This document shows positions 16,737-23,489 of a stretch of DNA of 37,816 bases, one piece after another. Within the stretch, counting starts at the first letter, position 1. Every line of letters begins with the position of its first letter. The stretch spans positions 1 to 37,816 of the forward strand of contig JBLNCE010000206.1 in assembly GCA_050260415.1 (NCBI GenBank), read 5' to 3'. Under the pieces are notes generated by a model. It made no database searches. It was not told the origin of the DNA and saw only the letters and a list, made by a program, of their open reading frames with translations. The stretch is from JBLNCE01 sp050260415 (GTDB taxonomy: Bacteria; Bacillota; UBA4882; JAAYXC01). Position numbers and translations under genes: made by a program.

Positions 16737-18197
16737 TTATATCTGCCCCCCGGCCACCTTCCCCAGGTCAATCCCTTCAATCCCCTCCTCGGCGCAACGC
16801 CGCCGCCATTCCTCGGCCGTGATCCCGCCCTCCGCCAGGCGGTCAACCATCCGGATTGGATCGTCCTCCCGTCCTCCCAGGCGCAAGGTTATTGGTTCAC
16901 CCGGCCCGGTATGCAAGGTCGCTCCCCTATTGAGCAACGCCAGGGTCAAGGCGGCCCCCAGGACGCGGATGGCGTGGACCTTTGCCCTTTCCTCCGGGAT
17001 ATCCCCCCTCATCCGGCGGCCAAGACCCGCCAGATCCTTGGCGACCGCGGGGAGTTCCTCCGGCGTCAACCCCGAGAGCGCCATGGCGTGCTCGCGCACC
17101 AGCTCCCGCCACTGGGGCAGGTAAACCTGGGCGGCCGTCTCCTCCCAGCCGATGGGGGTCAGATTCCTGCCCCATTCCCCCATCGCTGCGAAAAGCCTTC
17201 CCTCCAAGCCGGGAAGATCGGCCAGGAGCGTTACGGCCGGCGGATCGTGCGTGACGGCGGGACCCGGCGACAGATACTGCACCGCGGCGATACGTTCCCT
17301 TAACGGCGGGTGGGTGTCGTACGGAGTGGTCTCATCCGTCTCTTTCGCCAGGGATTGGGCGATGTTCTCCACCATCCGCGGCGCGTCCAGATAAGCGGCG
17401 AAACCGGCGGCGTACGGCGGGCGGAAGCCGGCTTGCAATGCGGGGGCCACCTCCTCTCGCCAGTAGTGCTCGATTGCGGTCGCCGCGCGGCGCACCGGGT
17501 CCCATAGGCTGATTGCCGCGTTCGCGCCGGCCACCCTGGCCGCCAGAACGTCCGCGGCCAGTTCCTGGCGGCGCGCGATCGCATGCGTGATGCGCAGAAA
17601 TAGCCGGCCGTACCAAAGGAAAGGTTTGTGCAAGATCGAGTTGTTTTCGGCCAGTGCACCCACGGTGCGCTCGATGGCCTCACGGGTCCGGTAAATCCAC
17701 GGCCCGAGTGTTACGTCCCCCCCCACGTAATGGCCGAACTCATGGGCTACCACCGCCCGAAACTGGAGGACCGTCAATATTTGCATATATAGCAGACCCA
17801 AACCCATCACCCGACGGCTCCCGAAGCCCATGAATCCGCCCCGCCGGGCGACCCAGGCGTTGGCCTCGGGCGTCAGGTAGACCTCGTCCGGCATTGGCTG
17901 GCCCAAGGCTTCCGCCACCTTGCGAAGCTCGGCATAGAGCCGCGGTTGTTCACCCGGCGTGATTCGCGGTCCGGGCGGGATGAACCTGTCGGGCCGCGGG
18001 ACGATGGACCAGAGGATGACACCCGCGCCGATCAGGCACGACAGGGCGAGGCGACCGTGCAGCCGGTGGGTGTAGACCCATTCCGCGTAAGGGATATAGA
18101 GGAGGCCTCCGGCGATGCCCAGGGCCAGGAGGTAAAACCCGGCCGTCAGGCCCACCGCCAGCATGGCCCGCCACACCAGGGAGGGAGAAGTGCGCAT
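16737..18197 (-). CDS. M48-family membrane metallopeptidase
   Basis: This 486-residue Zn protease has two N-terminal membrane segments (about 12-35 and 48-66). The zinc motif is VVAHEFGHYVGG (His152, Glu153, His156), with the third ligand in QELAADVLAA (Glu212), as in HtpX/Ste24-type peptidases. A C-terminal region of about 200 residues has no recognisable domain. It may cleave membrane or exported proteins. The ATG at 18197 has AAAGGGGA upstream; a longer in-frame reading to 18377 has no support. It stands alone, 275 bases downstream of the URO-D gene; this gap has no recognisable feature. Confidence 0.88.
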   Translation of the reverse strand: MRTSPSLVWRAMLAVGLTAGFYLLALGIAGGLLYIPYAEWVYTHRLHGRLALSCLIGAGVILWSIVPRPDRFIPPGPRITPGEQPRLYAELRKVAEALGQPMPDEVYLTPEANAWVARRGGFMGFGSRRVMGLGLLYMQILTVLQFRAVVAHEFGHYVGGDVTLGPWIYRTREAIERTVGALAENNSILHKPFLWYGRLFLRITHAIARRQELAADVLAARVAGANAAISLWDPVRRAATAIEHYWREEVAPALQAGFRPPYAAGFAAYLDAPRMVENIAQSLAKETDETTPYDTHPPLRERIAAVQYLSPGPAVTHDPPAVTLLADLPGLEGRLFAAMGEWGRNLTPIGWEETAAQVYLPQWRELVREHAMALSGLTPEELPAVAKDLAGLGRRMRGDIPEERAKVHAIRVLGAALTLALLNRGATLHTGPGEPITLRLGGREDDPIRMVDRLAEGGITAEEWRRRCAEEGIEGIDLGKVAGGQI

Positions 18198-18472
18198 ATT
18201 GCATCCCCTTTCAATACCGTCTGGCTGGCAATGATTCGCCCTAAGCCCACGGATCTCCCGCAGGCGGTGGCAAAAAAACCAACCGCCGTCGATTCGGCAT
18301 ACGAGCGGGGCCTCCCATACCCGGCATGAAAGGCGCGGGTGGATGCATATGCCTGGATCGCCGCGGGGGAGGAGCATGCTTCACCGGTGAGGCGCGTAGC
18401 CGGGCGCCCCCGCAGGATGTACCCCATCCCTCAACCATCCGCCGGGAAAGACGTGCCTCGCCCTAGCCGCGA

Positions 18473-19555
18473 TCAGTAACGGCATTCCCGCGCGGCCTCG
18501 GCATAGGCGCGGAGATTGGCGATGGGCGCCTGGAAGAAATGGTCGCAGACGCTCATGATGTACCCGCCCCCCTCGCCATAGGCCGCAAAGAGCCTCTCCA
18601 CCTCGGCGCGGATCCCGTCGGGACTGCCCGCGGTCAGGACATTTTCCTGGTCCAGGCCGCCGATGAGAACCAGCCCCGATAGGGCCCGCTTGATCGCCGC
18701 CGGATCCGTGATGTCGCCGCCCACGCCGGGCGGCGACAGGGTTTCGGAGGCATCACAACCGTTTGCCTTGATGAGGTCGAGAATGCGGCTCATTCCCCCG
18801 CAGGTATGGTAGACCACCCGGTGGCCGGCGGCCTTGATCGCCGCATGGAGCTTCTGGTCATAAGGCAGGCAAAACTCCTGGTGCAGCGCGGGGGAGATGA
18901 CCGTGTTGGAGCCCGCCCCGCCGCCCGTCTCCACCAGATCCACGGCGGCCCCGGGCAGGTTCGCGGCGATGTAGGCCAGTTTCCACTCGAGCAGGATCTC
19001 CAGAAACCCGTGGACCCAGGCCGGCCGGTCCATTGCCGCGTAGATCATGGCCTCGGTACCGTGGAGCACGCAGGCGTCCTGCCAGCATCCGGCCTGGTAA
19101 CCCGGGAGCGAGGTGCGCACGATGCCGTCGTCGCCGACCTTGGCACGGATGGCGGCCAGGGCGGACCGATCCAATCCGGGTACGGGCCGCCAGCGGAGCA
19201 GGCGCACATCTTCCTCGCGCTTGATGGGCGGAACGGTCATCCACCGGGTGTAAACGTCTTCGCCCGTCTGGTAGGTCAGGGAACCGTCGGGGGTGGAGAT
19301 CTCATAGTCCGTGTAGATAATGCCGTCGCGCACCGCCATGGACAGGCGGCTGATCCGCCATGTCTCCGAGGTCTCACCCTGGAGGGGCATGACCTGGAGG
19401 GAAGCATCCAGCCCCACGCGGCGGAAAGCTTCGAGATCGTCGCACCCCCCCATATGGCGCTGAAGATGGTATTCCTGCCATTGGTGCACCGTGGCCGGCA
19501 CGCGGTCGGGTTCGCCGCCCGCCAGCGCGGTTAGCAGCCGCTCTCTGCCTGTCAT
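18473..19555 (-). CDS. URO-D superfamily protein, probable zinc methyltransferase-like
   Basis: This 360-residue protein belongs to the uroporphyrinogen decarboxylase/MtaA superfamily. It is not a heme enzyme by context. YHTCGG gives His250 and Cys252, and Cys337 lies in SVCDHF. This H-x-C...C spacing is that of the zinc site in cobamide methyltransferases such as MtaA and MtbA, where zinc activates a thiol. The ending and length are family-like. The ATG at 19555 is preceded by AAAGGAGGTAA, where the TAA is the stop of the GH38-like gene, so the two are translationally coupled. A role in removing or handling methyl groups from glycans or aglycones is a hypothesis from context. Confidence 0.8.
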   Translation of the reverse strand: MTGRERLLTALAGGEPDRVPATVHQWQEYHLQRHMGGCDDLEAFRRVGLDASLQVMPLQGETSETWRISRLSMAVRDGIIYTDYEISTPDGSLTYQTGEDVYTRWMTVPPIKREEDVRLLRWRPVPGLDRSALAAIRAKVGDDGIVRTSLPGYQAGCWQDACVLHGTEAMIYAAMDRPAWVHGFLEILLEWKLAYIAANLPGAAVDLVETGGGAGSNTVISPALHQEFCLPYDQKLHAAIKAAGHRVVYHTCGGMSRILDLIKANGCDASETLSPPGVGGDITDPAAIKRALSGLVLIGGLDQENVLTAGSPDGIRAEVERLFAAYGEGGGYIMSVCDHFFQAPIANLRAYAEAARECRY

Positions 19556-19559
19556 CGGG

Positions 19560-22500
19560 TTACCTCCTTTCTTTTTCCGCGCGATCCCAACTCCGTTCCA
19601 GGGGCGAGATGGGTTGCTCGTCGCGTTCGGATCGCCGCAGGCTCAAGCAGAACAGCCTCCACGGCCGGAGGTTCAGGTGGAGGGCGCCCGCAATGAGGGT
19701 GAGCGGCCGCCGATCCTCGCCGTCCAGGGAACAGAGTTCGGCCCGCTCCCAACCCGCGGGCGGTCGGATGGCCATCTCCCGTTCCCTCCCGGCGATCTCG
19801 GCGCACCAGAGCTCCAGGCGATCGGACATGGCGCGAAAGGCGAAGACATCGAGGCCGTCGTCATGCCCGAGGCCCAGAAGGCCGACGGACCGCCCCCGCC
19901 CGTATCTCCCCCCGGCCGCCGCCGGCAGCCACCGGACGAGAGGCGGCCGCTGGTAGGCCAGGGAGCGGGAGACGATCGGATCCTCCGGCCCCAGGACTTC
20001 CAGGGCGTATTCAAAGACCATTCGCTCCTCCCGGGCGTGCCAGAGTACCAGGGCCACCCGGTCGCCGTCCCGCAGGAAATGGGGCAGGGCCCTGGTGTGA
20101 AGGAGCGAGCGGTAGGCCCCGGCGGTCAGGCAGAGGCCGGCCGGGCTGATGATGCGACTTTTACCCGTCTCCTCCGGCACCTCCTGGCCGAGACAGGCCA
20201 CTCCAGCCAGCCGTGCCGCCGGGATGAACTCGGCCTTGAGGCTATGTTTCCACTGGTCCAGGGGCGGCGGCCCCTCCTTGGCAATCCGCTCGCGCTCCCG
20301 GCGGACGGGAGAGAGCTCCGTCCTGAGTTCGAGCAGGCGGCTGTCGCGGGCCAGGGTGAGATGCATACGCCAGAGGGCGACCGGCCAACCGTCGCCGCCG
20401 ATGACGCGGCCCCGCATCTCGGCCCGCTGCCAGTAAGGGGAACGGCTTATCTCGATCTCCCCGAGCTCCGTTCGCGAATGCTCCCTGTCGCGCCAAACCA
20501 GGGAATTCGCCTCCCGCCAGAGCGGACCGGCCTGGTCCGCGACCGCGAGCGAACCCGTGACCGGGGAAATCTCGACCCGCAGGAGCCCGTTTGCCAGGCA
20601 GGGACGATCGTCCACCGTCACCGGCGCAGGGACGGCATCAACCCGCGCCAACCCAAGCGCGGGAAGGTCCGCGAGGAGCGTGCGCCCCTCCGGCAGCGGC
20701 CGGCAGAGACGCACGGGGAATGGGCAACTATTGAGGGCCAGCCATTCCCCCGGCCCGGAGACCAAGGTTCCCAGGCGGTCCAGCAACCGATCCCTGGCCG
20801 GAACCAGGTCGGACAGGGCGGTTTCCAGAGCGGCCGTCGCCGCCTCGAGGACGGTGATGCTGCGGCGCGGGCCGACGATGGAGGTGTAGTGGCTGGTGTG
20901 GCCGCCGGCTTCGGCGTGGGGCACGCAGAAACAGTCATGATTCTCGAAATCCAGCAGGGCTTCCCAGGCCCGGCGAGTGTCGCAGCGGCCCCCAACGCCG
21001 GAAAGCAGGGCCAGGCAATTTAGGAGATCGGCTTCGCGCAGGAAGTTCTCCGCCTCGAGGGCCCGCAACATGGTGCCGGCGATGCCTCCGGCCCAGGGAT
21101 AGCGCGAGAACGCTTCCGGTTCGTAATCGTCCTCCATATAGCGGCGGACCGGCGGATCGACCTCGGGCAAGATCCGGCGCAGATCGTGAAAGGTGAGGAA
21201 GCGGCCGAAGATGGGGGCATAATGGTTGGCCCGGATCGTTTCCTCGCGGAAAGCGGGCATCCAGAAGAAATCAAGCAGGTTGGTCAAGGCCAGAAACGGC
21301 GTCCGCTCGGTCACCGCCGCGGCCGTAATCTCGGGCCACTCCAGGTAGATGGTGCCGATGCGTTGCTCGGAGCGATCCGATCCTCCCGCGAGCGCCAGGA
21401 TGGATCCGCCGTCGGCTCCCTGCCATAGACAGGCGGGGTTCTTCTCCGCCGGGACCCTCCCCCAATTTTGTACCCGGTGGCAAGCAAGGGAGTAGTCGAA
21501 CTGGCGTAGCAGGCCGGGATGCCGGGTCGTGAGGCCGAACTCCTGCGCGACGTATGACTCTGCCCGCCGGCCAAAGGTCTCTTGCAGGGCTTCCTGCCCC
21601 AGGGCGAACTGCATGGCGTTGCTGGCCAGGGGGAGGAGCCACGGGTAGGGTTGGGCGCGGGTGCCGTTGACCACCTCCACGGCACCGTTCCGCCACAGGG
21701 CGGCCATCTTGGCCGCATGGGCCGGGTAACGAGCCGCCATGGCGGCCAGGGTCCCGGCACCGATCTCCACGCTGAAGCGGTAGCCCCGTGTCTGTGTCCA
21801 ATGCGCGTAAAGCTCGAACCAGTCCCGGACATAACGGGGACTGTCGTATTCGGCAAAGCCGTGGCCGCCGAGGATGATCCCGCCATGAAGCGAATCCAGG
21901 AGATAGCGGGGGAGCGGGGCGGCCCGCATTACCGGCTCGGTCAGGGCGGCAAAGGCCTCGGCCAATTCCTCCTGCACCCGCGCCGCCGGCAGCCCGCCCC
22001 GCCAGGAACGGGCCGCGGACCAGGCGGCTTGGTCGGCGGGGCTCAGCGCGTCCGCCCGGCCGAGGATGGCCAGCAGCCGGGCGGCCATGAGCCGGGCATA
22101 ACCAAAAGCATGGAAATCGCGGCGAAGGTCGTATTCCTCCTGCACCCCGCCCGGGCGCGGCCTTTCTTCCGGCAGGCCGAGCACGGCCGCCAGCACCCGG
22201 GCCAGGTGCCGGGGGAAGAGGTCCTGGAAACCGCCGGGCCAATGCTGGGAGGGGATGGGCCGAAAGAGGTCGGCCGCGTGGAAGCTGTCGGTGGCCATGA
22301 GCGCCATCGGGCCCAGGACCACCGCATCGGGCCACTCGCCGATCGTGGAGAGCACCTCGGCCCCGGCCGGCGGCCGCCAGCGTTCGAAGTACAGGGCCTG
22401 GGGATAGTCAAAGACCCTTCCGTCCAGCCGCCATTCCTCGTCCATGGAGAGCAGGCGGCCGAGGCTTGCCAGACGGGAAGACACCCCGAGCCCCGCGAGG

Positions 22501-22814
22501 GTCTCGGGCTCCGGGGCCGCCAGCAAGGTGGGCAGGCCGCGGTCGATGGCGTCCGTCAAGGCCGCGGGAAGGATCCGGCCGAGCGGATGGGCCACGACCA
22601 GCAGATCGAGGGAGGCGGCCGCATCCGCGGCGTCGGCACAAGACAACTCCTCCACGGCCACCGGGGAGGGGCAGGCCCCCAGGAAAGCCGGATCGTAGAG
22701 AAGGGTCAGGGCCAGGACGCCGATGGAGCGCGGGGAGAAGGCGAACATGTCTCCCCACAGGCTCTTGGTTCCCCGGCAAGGGGCATCCTTGGTGCTCACA
22801 ACCGCGATGCGCAT
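19560..22814 (-). CDS. large GH38-like glycosidase with N-terminal alpha/beta domain
   Basis: This 1084-residue protein appears cytoplasmic, with no signal peptide. The first 240 or so residues (MRIAVVSTKDAP..., LLVVAHPLGRILPAAL) look like a Rossmann or amidotransferase-like alpha/beta domain. From about residue 300, GGHGFAEYDSPRYV, a WRNGAVEVVNGTRAQPYPW stretch and FGRRAESYVAQEFGLTTRHPGLLRQFDY follow the order of GH38 alpha-mannosidases, and LLDFENHDCF occupies the place of the GH38 helical HD motif. The usual GH38 nucleophile loop (W-x-D-x-FG) reads AQEFG here. The C-terminal 450 residues are beta-rich, as in GH38. ATG 22814 has GGAGGA 7 bases upstream. An alpha-mannosidase-like activity is likely but unproven. 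Confidence 0.68.
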   Translation of the reverse strand: MRIAVVSTKDAPCRGTKSLWGDMFAFSPRSIGVLALTLLYDPAFLGACPSPVAVEELSCADAADAAASLDLLVVAHPLGRILPAALTDAIDRGLPTLLAAPEPETLAGLGVSSRLASLGRLLSMDEEWRLDGRVFDYPQALYFERWRPPAGAEVLSTIGEWPDAVVLGPMALMATDSFHAADLFRPIPSQHWPGGFQDLFPRHLARVLAAVLGLPEERPRPGGVQEEYDLRRDFHAFGYARLMAARLLAILGRADALSPADQAAWSAARSWRGGLPAARVQEELAEAFAALTEPVMRAAPLPRYLLDSLHGGIILGGHGFAEYDSPRYVRDWFELYAHWTQTRGYRFSVEIGAGTLAAMAARYPAHAAKMAALWRNGAVEVVNGTRAQPYPWLLPLASNAMQFALGQEALQETFGRRAESYVAQEFGLTTRHPGLLRQFDYSLACHRVQNWGRVPAEKNPACLWQGADGGSILALAGGSDRSEQRIGTIYLEWPEITAAAVTERTPFLALTNLLDFFWMPAFREETIRANHYAPIFGRFLTFHDLRRILPEVDPPVRRYMEDDYEPEAFSRYPWAGGIAGTMLRALEAENFLREADLLNCLALLSGVGGRCDTRRAWEALLDFENHDCFCVPHAEAGGHTSHYTSIVGPRRSITVLEAATAALETALSDLVPARDRLLDRLGTLVSGPGEWLALNSCPFPVRLCRPLPEGRTLLADLPALGLARVDAVPAPVTVDDRPCLANGLLRVEISPVTGSLAVADQAGPLWREANSLVWRDREHSRTELGEIEISRSPYWQRAEMRGRVIGGDGWPVALWRMHLTLARDSRLLELRTELSPVRRERERIAKEGPPPLDQWKHSLKAEFIPAARLAGVACLGQEVPEETGKSRIISPAGLCLTAGAYRSLLHTRALPHFLRDGDRVALVLWHAREERMVFEYALEVLGPEDPIVSRSLAYQRPPLVRWLPAAAGGRYGRGRSVGLLGLGHDDGLDVFAFRAMSDRLELWCAEIAGREREMAIRPPAGWERAELCSLDGEDRRPLTLIAGALHLNLRPWRLFCLSLRRSERDEQPISPLERSWDRAEKERR

Positions 22815-22878
22815 GGCGCGTCCTCCGCAATGACTCAAGGCTTGATGATGCATCACGGGATCAGGGACGGAACGATTT

Positions 22879-23066
22879 CTAGGGTTGGACAATAGAACCG
22901 CCGCCGGCCGGATCGACCACGGCGACACTCCGTGCCATCATGCTTAACGCCAGCGGCCTACCCAGGATGGTCTCGCCTTCGCTCATCTCCTCGCCGTGGT
23001 AATTGAGAAAGACCGCCCTGATCCCGCCGTCCGTCAAACGGAACACCATCCTGCGCAGCTTTTCCG
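22879..23066 (-). pseudogene. C-terminal remnant of a glycosidase
   Basis: The minus strand reads EKLRRMVFRLTDGGIRAVFLN, then NYHGEEMSEG, ILGRPLALSMMARSVAVVDP and a TAG stop. This resembles the closing beta domain of beta-galactosidase-type enzymes (a FLN line followed by PL.L....VAV). It starts directly after the N-terminal beta-galactosidase piece at 23067-23364 but in another frame, as if the middle of one gene had been deleted. Confidence 0.5.
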
Positions 23067-23364
23067 CCCCCCGTTCTTCGCCAGGAAGGGCCTGATGACT
23101 TCGGCCGCCGCGGCGAACCGGTCTCTCACCAAGGCGAGAAAACCGGGATGCAGGTAGGAGACTACCGTCTCGCAGCCAGCATCGCTATAAGCGCCTCCCG
23201 TCCAATAAACCTTCCGGATCTCCGGGTGGTCGTCGAGAACCCAGCCGGGAAGACCCTCGTTCTCGGTCTCCGCGTAGATGTAAGGCCCGGGACGGACGGA
23301 AGACTTGAGCCCCTCCGCCGCGATCAGCTTCAGCCATCGTGCCAGATCGAGGCGGGGATCCCCC
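23067..23364 (-). pseudogene. N-terminal remnant of a GH35/GH42-like beta-galactosidase
   Basis: The minus strand reads DLARWLKLIAAEGLKSSVRP, then PGPYIYAETENEGLPGWVLDDHPE and VVSYLHPGFLALVRDRFAAAAEVIRPFLAKNGG. The RPGPYI.AE...GLP.W and ...LYH-type segments are the signature of GH35-like beta-galactosidases up to the residue before the PVI.VQ.ENE catalytic strand, where the sequence breaks off. There is no start codon of its own and the frame differs from the pieces on either side. It is a dead gene fragment of about 100 codons. Confidence 0.72.
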
Positions 23365-23489
23365 GCGCTGCGCCCAGGGGTCGATCCCCGTCACCGCGCC
23401 CTCGAAACCGGGATTGGGAAAGTGCTCCCAGTGGGGATCCGGTCCGTGGGCTCGAGGTTCAGACGGCGCATCGCCCTATCCAGTCGCAT
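23365..23489 (-). pseudogene. N-terminal remnant of a URO-D family gene, frameshifted
   Basis: ATG at 23489 follows GCGGAGGA and overlaps the end of the GH2 gene, so it was a translated operon gene. It reads MRRLNLEPTDRIP, loses one base in a C-run, and then continues HWEHFPNPGFEGAVTGIDPW before stopping matching. This is the typical start of URO-D family proteins found beside glycosidases. Only about 40 codons remain; the rest is replaced by the beta-galactosidase debris. It belongs to a different subfamily from the intact URO-D at 18473. Confidence 0.65.

Noticed and set aside
16556..16846. 96-codon minus-strand frame after the M48 gene
   Set aside because: It overlaps the M48 end in another frame; the AAGGAGG at its end leads only to a 6-codon frame.
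16737..18377. Longer start for the M48 peptidase
   Set aside because: The extra 60 residues lack a ribosome binding site and family similarity; ATG 18197 has one and begins with a normal membrane segment.
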